This document shows positions 25,078 through 33,330 of a stretch of 41,864 bases of DNA, one piece after another (the first letter of the stretch is position 1; each line of letters opens with the position of its first letter). The notes below the pieces were generated by a model, which was not told where the DNA came from, searched no databases, and saw nothing but the letters and a program-made list of their open reading frames with translations. This DNA comes from Paludibacteraceae bacterium (GTDB taxonomy: Bacteria > Bacteroidota > Bacteroidia > Bacteroidales > Paludibacteraceae). A program made the position numbers and the translations under genes. The stretch is taken from contig CAJGDW010000002.1 of assembly GCA_904502115.1 (NCBI GenBank), positions 1 through 41,864 on the forward strand, read 5' to 3'.

Positions 25078-26294
25078 TGGCAAAAAACGAACAAAGATGT
25101 AGCTTTTGCGGACGCAGCGAAAGAGAAGTAGCCATGCTGATGACGGGGCTAAACGGCAACATTTGCAACGAATGTGCCGAAAGCGCCCACGAAATGGTAC
25201 GCGAAACCCTGAAGCAAAAAAACAAAAGCAGTTTGGGATTGAGCATGGAAGATTTGCCCAAGCCCAAAGAAATTAAAGAATTCCTAGACCAATACGTTAT
25301 TGGCCAAGATAGCGCTAAAAAAAGCCTTAGCGTAGTGGTATACAACCACTACAAACGCTTGTTGCAAAAAGACATGGGCGACGAGGTAGAGATTGAAAAA
25401 TCGAACGTTATTATGGTAGGTTCTACGGGTACAGGTAAAACCTTGCTAGCACGTACCATTGCCAAAAAATTGCACGTTCCCTTTACCATTGTCGATGCTA
25501 CCGTACTAACCGAAGCAGGTTACGTGGGCGAAGACATTGAAAGCATTCTTACCCGCTTGTTGCAAGTGGCCGATTACAATGTAGAGGCTGCCGAAAGGGG
25601 CATTGTGTTTATCGACGAAATTGATAAAATTGCCCGCAAAAGCGACAACCCCTCTATTACACGCGACGTTAGCGGCGAGGGCGTTCAACAAGGTTTGCTA
25701 AAATTGTTAGAAGGTTCGGTGGTAAACGTTCCCCCACAAGGTGGCCGCAAACACCCCGAGCAAAAACTCATTGCCGTAAACACCCAAAACATCTTGTTTA
25801 TTTGTGGTGGTGCTTTTGACGGCATCGAGAAAAAAATTGCAAGCCGTTTGAATACCAAAACCGTGGGTTACTCGGCATCGAAAGAAGTACACAAAATAGA
25901 CCGCGATAATTTGTTGCAATACATCGCACCCCAAGACCTTAAATCGTTTGGTCTGATTCCAGAGATTATTGGTCGATTGCCTATTTTAACGTACTTGGAT
26001 CCGTTAGACAGGGCCGCCTTGCGTCGTATTTTGGTAGAGCCTAAAAACTCCATCATCAAACAATACATTAAACTGTTTGCAATGGACGGAGTAGACCTAT
26101 CGTTTACAGACGAGGCATTGGATTACATTGTCGATAAAGCCGTAGAATACAAGTTAGGCGCACGTGGATTGCGTTCGCTAACCGAATCGGTTATTATGGA
26201 TTACATGTACACCATACCGTCGGAAGAAACCGACCGTTTAGAGATAAATCGCAATATTGTAGCAAGCAAATTGGATAAAAATAGAATGTTATAG
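25077..26294 (+). CDS. clpX: ATP-dependent Clp protease ATP-binding subunit ClpX
   Basis: AAA+ unfoldase that recognises substrates and feeds them to ClpP. The 405-residue protein has the N-terminal zinc-binding domain (Cys 8, 11, 30, 33), Walker A GSTGTGKT at 115-122, and Walker B with VFIDEIDK (177-184). The pore-loop GYVGED is at 148-153. The ClpP-docking tripeptide, IGF in E. coli, appears as VGY at 263-265 in KTVGYSASKE. The C-terminal small domain includes YKLGARGLRSLTE. It is translationally coupled to clpP. Confidence 0.98.
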   Translation: MAKNEQRCSFCGRSEREVAMLMTGLNGNICNECAESAHEMVRETLKQKNKSSLGLSMEDLPKPKEIKEFLDQYVIGQDSAKKSLSVVVYNHYKRLLQKDMGDEVEIEKSNVIMVGSTGTGKTLLARTIAKKLHVPFTIVDATVLTEAGYVGEDIESILTRLLQVADYNVEAAERGIVFIDEIDKIARKSDNPSITRDVSGEGVQQGLLKLLEGSVVNVPPQGGRKHPEQKLIAVNTQNILFICGGAFDGIEKKIASRLNTKTVGYSASKEVHKIDRDNLLQYIAPQDLKSFGLIPEIIGRLPILTYLDPLDRAALRRILVEPKNSIIKQYIKLFAMDGVDLSFTDEALDYIVDKAVEYKLGARGLRSLTESVIMDYMYTIPSEETDRLEINRNIVASKLDKNRML

Positions 26295-26316
26295 CATTTT
26301 TTTAGGCAAAAATGCT
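26293..26316. other. AT-rich hairpin after clpX
   Basis: AGCATTTTT and AAAAATGCT are perfect 9-bp arms with a 6-nt loop, beginning at the clpX stop codon. It is not followed by a T tract, so it may be a 3'-end stabilising stem rather than a classical terminator. Confidence 0.5.
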
Positions 26317-26345
26317 TGCATTCGCATTTCTATTTACTATATTTG
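26316..26345 (+). promoter_or_regulatory. recQ promoter
   Basis: TTG at 26316-26318 and TATATTTG at 26338-26345 are 19 bp apart, 8 nt before the recQ ATG (26353). The mRNA would have little or no leader. Confidence 0.65.
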
Positions 26346-26352
26346 CTAAACC

Positions 26353-28536
26353 ATGGCAAAAAACAAGGAACTCACCAAGGCCTTAAAAGAATACTTTGGA
26401 TTCGATTCTTTTAAAGGAAACCAGGAAGCAATCATCGAAAACTTGCTTGCTGGAAACGATACGTTTGTATTGATGCCAACAGGTGGAGGAAAGTCTTTGT
26501 GCTACCAATTGCCATCGCTTTTGATGGACGGTGTAGCCATTGTTATTTCGCCACTGATAGCCTTGATGAAAAACCAAGTAGATGCCATGCGCTCTTTTAG
26601 CGAAGAAATTGGGGTAGCGCATTTTATCAACTCGTCGCTTACCAAAGCTGCTATAGAAGAAGTAAAATCGGACGTTACCAGCGGCAAAACCAAACTGCTG
26701 TACGTAGCACCCGAATCGCTTACCAAAGAAGAGAACATTCAGTTCTTGCAAGGCGTTAAAATTTCGTTCTATGCGGTAGACGAGGCACACTGTATTTCGG
26801 AATGGGGACACGATTTCCGCCCTGAATACCGTAAAATACGCCCCATAATTAGCCAAATTGGCAATGCACCGGTTATTGCATTAACCGCTACTGCCACCCC
26901 CAAGGTTCAACACGATATTCAAAAGAACCTAGGCATGACCAATGCTCATGTGTTCAAATCGTCGTTTAACCGTGCTAATTTATATTACGAAGTTCGTAAG
27001 AAAACGCAAAATATAGACAAAGACATTATTAAATTTATCCGCTCGCAAGAGGGCAAATCGGGTATTATTTATTGTTTGAGTCGTAAAAAGGTAGAAGACC
27101 TTGCCGAAACCTTGCGCGTAAACGGCATCAATGCTTTGGCTTACCACGCCGGCATGGATTCGAATGTGCGCAGCGAAAACCAAGATAATTTCTTGATGGA
27201 AAAGGTAGAAGTAATTGTGGCTACCATTGCGTTTGGCATGGGTATTGATAAACCCGATGTTCGATACGTTATTCATTACGATATTCCCAAAAGTTTAGAA
27301 GGTTACTACCAAGAAACCGGTAGAGCTGGCAGAGACGGAGGCGAAGGACAGTGTATTGCATTTTACACCAACAAAGACATTCAAAAACTAGAAAAATTTA
27401 TGCAAGGCAAGCCCATTGCCGAGCAGGAAATAGGGAAACAACTGCTTAACGAGACAGCGGCATACGCCGAATCGTCGGTATGCAGACGAAAATTATTACT
27501 TCACTATTTTGGCGAAGAATATACGCCCGAAAACTGTGGCAACTGCGACAATTGCCTGCATCCTAAAAAACAAATGGAAGCGCAAGAGATGTTGTGTACC
27601 GTCATAGAAACCATTTTGGCGGTAAAAGAGAAGTTTAAAGCAGAACATATTGTTGATATTATTATCGGGAAAGAAACCTCCGAAGTACTTGATTATAAAC
27701 ACGAAGAACTAGACGTATTTGCTACTGGAAAAGGCGAAGATCCAACCGTATGGCACACGGTTATTAGACAAGCCATGATTGGTGGTTATATCGACAAAGA
27801 AATTGAAAACTACGGGGTTCTAAAAATAACCAAGGCAGGTAAAGATTTCTTAAAGAAACCTACCACCTTTAAAATTACCAAAGACAACGACTTTGAAGAA
27901 GAGGAAGACGAAACTCCAATTCGTAAAGTAGGTTCGTGTGCAGCAGACGAAACCTTGTTTGCCATGCTTAAAGATTTGCGCAAAAAAATTGCCAAACAAG
28001 AAGGAGAACCTCCTTACATTATTTTTCAAGACCCCTCGTTAGAGTCGATGGCTACCACCTATCCTATTACAATAGAAGAGTTGCAAAACATTCCTGGTGT
28101 AGGTGTGGGCAAAGCCAACAAACCCTACGCCGAAGAGTTTATTAAACTGATTAAAAAACACGTACAAGAAAACGACATTGTACGCCCCGAAGATATGCGC
28201 GTGCGCACCGTGGCCAACAAATCGAAACTAAAAGTATTTATTATTCAGGCCATTGACCGCAAAATTAGCCTGGACGATTTGGCTATTTCTAAAGGTTTGG
28301 ACTTTGTAGACTTGTTGAGCGAAATTGAGGCCATCATCTACTCGGGCACCAAAATCAACATCGATTACTTTATTAACGAAGTAATGGATCCCGATAAAGT
28401 AGACGAAATTATGGAGTACTTTGCCGAATCGACCACCGACGACATTGACGAGGCATTGAACGAACTGGGCGGCGACTATACCGAAGAAGAAGTAAGACTA
28501 ATTCGCATTAAGTTTATCTCCGAAAAAGCCAACTAA
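26353..28536 (+). CDS. recQ: ATP-dependent DNA helicase RecQ
   Basis: A 3'-5' superfamily 2 helicase for recombination and replication-fork repair. The 727-residue protein has Walker A MPTGGGKS (41-48), DEAH (143-146), motif III LTATATP (177-183), and the arginine-finger region QETGRAGRDGG (320-330). The RecQ zinc site is formed by Cys 377, 395, 398 and 401 (NCGNCDNC). A winged-helix region follows (about 410-520), then an HRDC domain (about 535-608) with LFAMLKDLRKKIAKQEG and PGVGVGKANKPY. The last 115 residues are helical, as in longer Bacteroidetes RecQ proteins. It ends before a bidirectional terminator shared with rsmA. Confidence 0.97.
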   Translation: MAKNKELTKALKEYFGFDSFKGNQEAIIENLLAGNDTFVLMPTGGGKSLCYQLPSLLMDGVAIVISPLIALMKNQVDAMRSFSEEIGVAHFINSSLTKAAIEEVKSDVTSGKTKLLYVAPESLTKEENIQFLQGVKISFYAVDEAHCISEWGHDFRPEYRKIRPIISQIGNAPVIALTATATPKVQHDIQKNLGMTNAHVFKSSFNRANLYYEVRKKTQNIDKDIIKFIRSQEGKSGIIYCLSRKKVEDLAETLRVNGINALAYHAGMDSNVRSENQDNFLMEKVEVIVATIAFGMGIDKPDVRYVIHYDIPKSLEGYYQETGRAGRDGGEGQCIAFYTNKDIQKLEKFMQGKPIAEQEIGKQLLNETAAYAESSVCRRKLLLHYFGEEYTPENCGNCDNCLHPKKQMEAQEMLCTVIETILAVKEKFKAEHIVDIIIGKETSEVLDYKHEELDVFATGKGEDPTVWHTVIRQAMIGGYIDKEIENYGVLKITKAGKDFLKKPTTFKITKDNDFEEEEDETPIRKVGSCAADETLFAMLKDLRKKIAKQEGEPPYIIFQDPSLESMATTYPITIEELQNIPGVGVGKANKPYAEEFIKLIKKHVQENDIVRPEDMRVRTVANKSKLKVFIIQAIDRKISLDDLAISKGLDFVDLLSEIEAIIYSGTKINIDYFINEVMDPDKVDEIMEYFAESTTDDIDEALNELGGDYTEEEVRLIRIKFISEKAN

Positions 28537-28561
28537 ACCTTTCAAACCATACATAACGTAA

Positions 28562-28592
28562 AAGAGCGATGCTTAGGCACCGCTCTTTTTTT
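28562..28592. terminator. Bidirectional terminator between recQ and rsmA
   Basis: AGAGCG-ATGC-TTAG-GCAC-CGCTCT forms a stem with one mismatch, followed by a T tract on the plus strand and by A-rich sequence on the other side. The rsmA stop codon (28573-28575) lies inside it. Confidence 0.75.
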
Positions 28593-29367
28593 GTTGTGAC
28601 TCTACCCAACTGGTTAGCTCTACAAACTCTGCTACGCTAAGTTGTTCGGGGCGTTTGTCTAGCAAGGGAGTTCCTGCTTTGTCAAAATCGCCGCCCAATA
28701 GGGGTTTTATGGAATTGCGAATGGTTTTGCGACGTTGGTTAAAGGTGGTTTTTACCACTTGCTTGAACAACACCTCGTTGCAAGGGAGCGAGGTTACGTT
28801 GTTGCGCACCATTTTGATAACCGCCGATTGCACTTTGGGTGGTGGATTGAACACCGAAGGGGGAACGGTAAATAGGTACTCAATATCGTAGTAGGCCTGC
28901 AGTAGCACGCTTAAAATACCGTAGGCCTTTTTGCCGGGTTTAGAAGCCAAACGCTCTGCCACTTCTTTTTGCAACATGCCACTAATAAAAGGAATTTGCT
29001 CTTTGTGGTCTAATGCCTTGAAAAAGATTTGGCTTGATATGTTGTAAGGATAGTTGCCGATAAGCGCAAAAGGCTCGCCACCAAAAATAGAGGGCACATC
29101 GTAACGCAAAAAGTCGTCGGCTATGATGTTACCCGCTAACGCCTTAAAGTTTTGGTTCAAATACGCTACCGACTCGGTATCTATCTCAATAACGCGCAAA
29201 TCGATGGGGTTGCGCTCCAACAAAAACTGCGTGAGCACCCCTGTGCCAGGACCTATCTCCAGCACCTTGTAAGGGCCTTCGTTGGGCAGGGTATCGGCAA
29301 TGCGCTTGGCAATGCCCATGTCGGTTAGAAAGTGTTGGCCTAACTGTTTTTTTGGCTTAACGTACAT
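28573..29367 (-). CDS. rsmA: 16S rRNA (adenine1518/1519-N6)-dimethyltransferase
   Basis: RsmA/KsgA dimethylates two adjacent adenines in helix 45 of 16S rRNA using S-adenosylmethionine. The 264-residue protein starts with KKQLGQHFLTD, has the SAM-binding motif I VLEIGPGTGVLTQFLL (35-50), the acidic motif RVIEIDTESVAYL, the catalytic IGNYPYNISSQI (NLPY-type motif IV, here NYPY) and a C-terminal LFKQVVKTTFNQRRKTIRNS region. The gene is divergent from the GtrA-like gene with 34 nt between the starts. Loss of function typically gives kasugamycin resistance in other bacteria. Confidence 0.96.
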   Translation of the reverse strand: MYVKPKKQLGQHFLTDMGIAKRIADTLPNEGPYKVLEIGPGTGVLTQFLLERNPIDLRVIEIDTESVAYLNQNFKALAGNIIADDFLRYDVPSIFGGEPFALIGNYPYNISSQIFFKALDHKEQIPFISGMLQKEVAERLASKPGKKAYGILSVLLQAYYDIEYLFTVPPSVFNPPPKVQSAVIKMVRNNVTSLPCNEVLFKQVVKTTFNQRRKTIRNSIKPLLGGDFDKAGTPLLDKRPEQLSVAEFVELTSWVESQQKKSGA

Positions 29368-29385
29368 TGTCTAGATTTTTTATTG

Positions 29386-29393
29386 TATCTTCG
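29386..29393 (+). promoter_or_regulatory. Promoter element of the GtrA-like gene
   Basis: TATCTTCG, one base from TAnnTTTG, 8 nt before the ATG at 29402. The intergenic space with divergent rsmA is only 34 nt, so leaders on either side are very short. Confidence 0.45.
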
Positions 29394-29401
29394 CAAAGTT
29401 A

Positions 29402-29890
29402 ATGATAAAAGTCGAAATGCTTCGCATTTTAACCCATATACTCGATTTTTTTTACCCTCCGTTTAAGCGCTGGATGAGCAAAGAGGTGTATTACTACCTG
29501 GCTTGTGGCACCATCAATACCTGCTGCGATTGGGTAATGTATTTTATTATCCATAACTACATTATTCAAAAACAATTTATCGATTTAGGTTTTATGGTGG
29601 TATCGCCCCACATTGCCAGCCTTATTTTGGTTACACCCATTACATTTTTGGTGGGGTTCTGCTTTTCTAAATACATCACCTTTAAGCACTCCAAACTGGA
29701 AACTACTAGGCAGGTACTGCGCTATGCATCCATTTTGTGCTGCAATTGGCTAATTACCTACATCAGTTTAAAACTATTGGTAGAAATGGCGGGTATCTAC
29801 CCTACTCCTGCCAAAATGATTACCACGGTTATTACCACCTTACTGGGCTTTATTTTGCAAAAATACTATTCGTTTAAAAGCAGTAAATAG
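29402..29890 (+). CDS. GtrA-like family membrane protein
   Basis: A 162-residue protein with about four hydrophobic helices (34-54, 70-92, 107-125 and 135-155), in keeping with the GtrA/DPMS family (PF04138). FLVGFCFSKYITFK and the terminal GFILQKYYSFKSSK fit the family's two paired (F/Y)xxNRxxTF-like segments. GtrA proteins are thought to flip undecaprenyl-phosphate-linked sugars across the membrane. It is followed after 7 nt by a UPF0104/flippase-like protein, so the pair may handle lipid-linked sugar or lipid. The substrate is unknown. Confidence 0.82.
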   Translation: MIKVEMLRILTHILDFFYPPFKRWMSKEVYYYLACGTINTCCDWVMYFIIHNYIIQKQFIDLGFMVVSPHIASLILVTPITFLVGFCFSKYITFKHSKLETTRQVLRYASILCCNWLITYISLKLLVEMAGIYPTPAKMITTVITTLLGFILQKYYSFKSSK

Positions 29891-29897
29891 GTAAACG

Positions 29898-30851
29898 ATG
29901 CAAAAAGGATGGTTTGACAAGTACTTTACAGCTATCAAGGTAATGATTATGCTGTGCGCATACTCTTACCTGGTGTACATGTTGGTTACATTTAAGCATT
30001 ACGACCAACTGCCTGCTGTTTGGAATCACCTATCTGCCCATCGATGGGGTTACTTAGCTGCCGCAGTCGTGCTTTGGTTGGCCAATTGGGGAATAGAAAC
30101 CTGCAAGTGGCAAACATTGCTTACACAACTACAACCCCTATCGTTTTTATCGTCGCTTAAATCGGTATTTATTGGTATTACAACAGGATTCTTTACCCCC
30201 AATCGCATTGGCGAAACAGCGGGCAGGGCGCTACTGCTGCAAGACGGCAACCGCATACAAGGCATGACCCTTACGTTGGTGGGTGCCGTAGCACAAAACT
30301 TTACCAGCCTGCTATTTGGTTTTTCCGCCATTATGGGCACGGTTTTATGGGAGTTAAACACCGATAAATTGCAATATACAGCCTTGGCAGTTATTATTGG
30401 TTGTTTTATAGGGTTTGCCTCTTTGTACTTTACCCTACCACTGTGGGGAAAACGCCTGCTACACATAACCTGGCTAAAAAAAATTACACCCTACGTACAA
30501 GCCGCACTGAGCATACCCTACTCTACACTTATCAAAGTAACGCTTTTGTCCATGGTGCGCTACGTGGTATATTGCCTTCAATTCTATTTGTTGCTCCTGT
30601 TTTTTGGGGTTCAACTAGCGCCTAACATGGCACTTATTCTTATTCCGCTTCATTACCTGGCTGTATCGTTCACTCCCTCTATTGCCTTTTCTGAAGTAGG
30701 AATTAGGGGCGCCTTTGCTGGTTTTATTATTGGCGGCGTAGGGGCCGTTTTAGCTTCTATAAGTGTATGGTGCCTTAACTACGTCTTCTCTATGATGGTG
30801 GGTTCCATTTTGCTACTTTGCACAAAAAAAACAATAAACGTTAAACAATAA
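29898..30851 (+). CDS. Lysylphosphatidylglycerol synthase TM region/UPF0104 (flippase-like) protein
   Basis: A 317-residue polytopic membrane protein with about eight helices. The family covers the membrane half of MprF and stand-alone UPF0104 proteins. Recognisable segments are GITTGFFTPNRIGETAGRALLL (about 90-112), which carries the conserved P-x-RxGE-x-xR motif, and the C-terminal PLHYLAVSFTPSIAFSEVGIRGAFAGF. It lacks the cytoplasmic aminoacyl-transferase domain of MprF, so it is more likely a lipid flippase-type protein than a lysyl-transferase. It is in the same run as the GtrA-like gene, and porX follows 33 nt later with its own promoter element. Confidence 0.85.
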   Translation: MQKGWFDKYFTAIKVMIMLCAYSYLVYMLVTFKHYDQLPAVWNHLSAHRWGYLAAAVVLWLANWGIETCKWQTLLTQLQPLSFLSSLKSVFIGITTGFFTPNRIGETAGRALLLQDGNRIQGMTLTLVGAVAQNFTSLLFGFSAIMGTVLWELNTDKLQYTALAVIIGCFIGFASLYFTLPLWGKRLLHITWLKKITPYVQAALSIPYSTLIKVTLLSMVRYVVYCLQFYLLLLFFGVQLAPNMALILIPLHYLAVSFTPSIAFSEVGIRGAFAGFIIGGVGAVLASISVWCLNYVFSMMVGSILLLCTKKTINVKQ

Positions 30852-30872
30852 ACAACTTGTAAGTTTATATCG

Positions 30873-30880
30873 TATTTTTG
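30873..30880 (+). promoter_or_regulatory. porX promoter, -7 element
   Basis: TATTTTTG matches TAnnTTTG and ends 4 nt before the porX ATG (30885). With the usual spacing the transcript would start at or next to the start codon, giving a leaderless mRNA. No good -33 was found, so read-through from upstream is also possible. Confidence 0.5.
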
Positions 30881-30884
30881 TGAT

Positions 30885-32435
30885 ATGAATCACATTAAAA
30901 TACTTTGGGCCGACGACGAAATTGAGCTGTTAAAGCCACACATCCTTTTCCTAGAGGGAAAGGGATACGAGGTTACGGCTGTAAACAACGGCAAAGAAGC
31001 CATACAAACTTGTGCCGATAGCAAGTTTGACTTGGTTTTTTTGGACGAGAACATGCCTGGCATTAGCGGCTTAGAGGCACTGCTCGAGATTAAAAAGATG
31101 CAACCTTCGCTACCGGTTATTATGATTACCAAAAGCGAAGAAGAAGACATTATGGACCAAGCCATTGGTCAAAAAATTGCCGACTACCTGATAAAACCGG
31201 TTAATCCCAACCAAATTATCATGACCATTAAAAAGGTGTTGCAGGCCAACGAAATTATATCGCAAAAAACCACCAGCAACTACCAAATGGAGTTTATGCG
31301 CATCAGCACACAAATAAACGACAGCACCGATGCCGATAGTTGGCGCAACATTTACAACCACCTGGTATATTGGGAAATGGAACTTGCCGAAACAGGAAGC
31401 ACGCTGAACGAAATGTTGCAAATGCAAAAATCAGAAGCCAATAACCTGTTTGTACGCTTTATTAAAAAGAACTACGAGAACTGGTGGAAGAACACCGAAA
31501 ACAGGCCCATGATGAGCCCCGACTTGTTTAAAAACAAAGTATTCCCCCTATTGGACCAGGGCAAAAAGGTGTTTTTTGTACTCATCGATAACCTGCGACT
31601 AGACCACTGGAAAGTGATGCAAAAAGAGTTGGCATCGCTGTACCAATTTGACAGCGACGATACGTTTTACAGCATCTTGCCTACGGCTACGCAATACTCT
31701 CGCAATGCTATTTTTTCGGGATTGATGCCCTCGCAAATTAGAAAAATGTACCCTCATTTGTGGGTAGACGAAGAAGAAGACGAAGGCAAAAACCTGAACG
31801 AAGAGGCGCTTATTCAAACCCAGCTGGATCGTTTTAGAAAGAAATATGCTTTCTCTTACCACAAAATTAACACCAACGTGGCAGGCGAAAAGCTGAACGA
31901 AAACCTAAAGCAGCTGCTTCATAATCCGCTCAATGTGGTGGTGTTTAACTTTGTTGATATGCTATCGCACGCTCGTACCGAGGTGAAATTGTTCCGCGAA
32001 CTGGCACCCGACGAGGCAGCCTACCGATCGTTGGTACATTCGTGGTTCAAACACTCGTCTATTGCCGAGTTTTTCCGCATTTTAGCCGCGCAAGACGTGC
32101 ACATTGTGCTCACCACCGACCACGGCAGCATTCGCGTTAAAAACCCCATTAAGGTTATTGGCGATAAAAACACCAACGTAAACTTACGCTACAAGGTGGG
32201 CAAAAACTTGGCGTATGATAAAAAACAAGTGTTGGCACTTACGCAGCCCGAAGCTTGCTTGCTGCCTACCCCCAACCTCAGCTCTACTTATATTTTTGCC
32301 GAGTGTGACGACTTTATTGCCTACCCTAACAACTATAATTATTACGTTAGCTATTACAAAGATACGTTCCAACACGGGGGTATATCGCTCGAAGAAATGA
32401 TTATCCCATTGGTAAGTATGCACCCTAAAAAATAA
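30885..32435 (+). CDS. porX: PorX, T9SS response regulator with PglZ domain
   Basis: PorX controls type IX secretion genes with the histidine kinase PorY in Porphyromonas gingivalis and related bacteria. The 516-residue protein has an N-terminal receiver domain (1-120): acidic Asp10-Asp11, the phospho-acceptor Asp54 in VFLDENMPG, Thr82 and Lys104. A helical linker follows (about 125-220), then a C-terminal PglZ/alkaline phosphatase-like domain (about 230-510) with FFVLIDNLRLDHWK, DMLSHAR, TTDHGSIRV and FQHGGISLEEMIIP, which contain its metal-binding Asp and His residues. PglZ domains of PorX act as phosphodiesterases. It is 4 nt upstream of ldcA. Its co-occurrence with the T9SS cargo/PorP pair in this window confirms a T9SS-bearing organism. 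Confidence 0.96.
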   Translation: MNHIKILWADDEIELLKPHILFLEGKGYEVTAVNNGKEAIQTCADSKFDLVFLDENMPGISGLEALLEIKKMQPSLPVIMITKSEEEDIMDQAIGQKIADYLIKPVNPNQIIMTIKKVLQANEIISQKTTSNYQMEFMRISTQINDSTDADSWRNIYNHLVYWEMELAETGSTLNEMLQMQKSEANNLFVRFIKKNYENWWKNTENRPMMSPDLFKNKVFPLLDQGKKVFFVLIDNLRLDHWKVMQKELASLYQFDSDDTFYSILPTATQYSRNAIFSGLMPSQIRKMYPHLWVDEEEDEGKNLNEEALIQTQLDRFRKKYAFSYHKINTNVAGEKLNENLKQLLHNPLNVVVFNFVDMLSHARTEVKLFRELAPDEAAYRSLVHSWFKHSSIAEFFRILAAQDVHIVLTTDHGSIRVKNPIKVIGDKNTNVNLRYKVGKNLAYDKKQVLALTQPEACLLPTPNLSSTYIFAECDDFIAYPNNYNYYVSYYKDTFQHGGISLEEMIIPLVSMHPKK

Positions 32436-32439
32436 TGCC

Positions 32440-33330
32440 ATGATACGCCCACCCTTTTTAACTGCAGGCAGTAAAATTGCCCTTGTCGCCCCATCGGGCG
32501 CAGTAGATGCTGTATGGATTGACGGAGCTATCCAAACACTCGAGAAATGGGGTCTTGAAGTAATTATTGGGCAACATGCTAGGGGTAAACACCACCGTTT
32601 TTCGGCTACGGATGCAGAGCGCATCGCCGATTTGCAATGGGCCATTGACCAAACCGATATAGCGGCAATTCTTTGCCTAAGAGGTGGTTATGGATTGGCA
32701 CGCATCATCGATAAGGTAAACCTAGCTCCATTGGTAAGGTATCCCAAATGGCTGATAGGTTTTAGCGACGTAACGGTGTTGCACGGTGCTTTATCGGCCG
32801 TTGGTATTGAGTCGATACACAGCATCATGGCCAAACAAATTAGTCAAGAGCAAGCCCCCAGCGAGCAATTGCGAAGACTGCTTTTTGGCGAGTTGCCTTC
32901 GTACCAAGTCGCACCGCATCCGTTAAACAGAGAGGGCGTTGCCAGTGGCAAACTGATTGGTGGCAACCTATCGGTGCTATACGGATTGCGCAACACGCCC
33001 ATCGATTTAAAAGCATCGGGCAATATTTTACTGATAGAAGACTTGTGCGAACCGCTTTACCACATCGATCGCATGATGCAAAACCTACGCCTAAGTGGGT
33101 TGTTGGAACAAATAAGCGGGCTAATTGTAGGGCAATTCTCTGACATCGAGCCCGACACAAGCTTTGCCGAGGGTGCCTATGGCATCATAGCCGAAGCAGT
33201 AAAAGATTACCACTACCCTGTTTGCATGAATGCGCCATTTGGGCATGTAGACCAAAATTATCCGTTAATAATAGGCGCTAGCACCCAACTAAACGTACAA
33301 TCTACCACTAGCACAATTGAACAACTATGA
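32440..33330 (+). CDS. ldcA: LD-carboxypeptidase (muramoyltetrapeptide carboxypeptidase)
   Basis: A peptidase S66 enzyme that removes the terminal D-Ala from murein tetrapeptides in the cytoplasm during peptidoglycan recycling. The 296-residue protein has the catalytic triad with family spacing: Ser109 in IGFSDVT, Glu200 in LLIEDLCEPLYHIDRM, and His269 in FGHVDQNYPLIIG. The N-terminal LTAGSKIALVAPSG and GGYGLARIID are typical. The gene is 4 nt from porX and overlaps the next start by 4 nt (ATGA), so all three are probably co-expressed. Confidence 0.94.
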   Translation: MIRPPFLTAGSKIALVAPSGAVDAVWIDGAIQTLEKWGLEVIIGQHARGKHHRFSATDAERIADLQWAIDQTDIAAILCLRGGYGLARIIDKVNLAPLVRYPKWLIGFSDVTVLHGALSAVGIESIHSIMAKQISQEQAPSEQLRRLLFGELPSYQVAPHPLNREGVASGKLIGGNLSVLYGLRNTPIDLKASGNILLIEDLCEPLYHIDRMMQNLRLSGLLEQISGLIVGQFSDIEPDTSFAEGAYGIIAEAVKDYHYPVCMNAPFGHVDQNYPLIIGASTQLNVQSTTSTIEQL

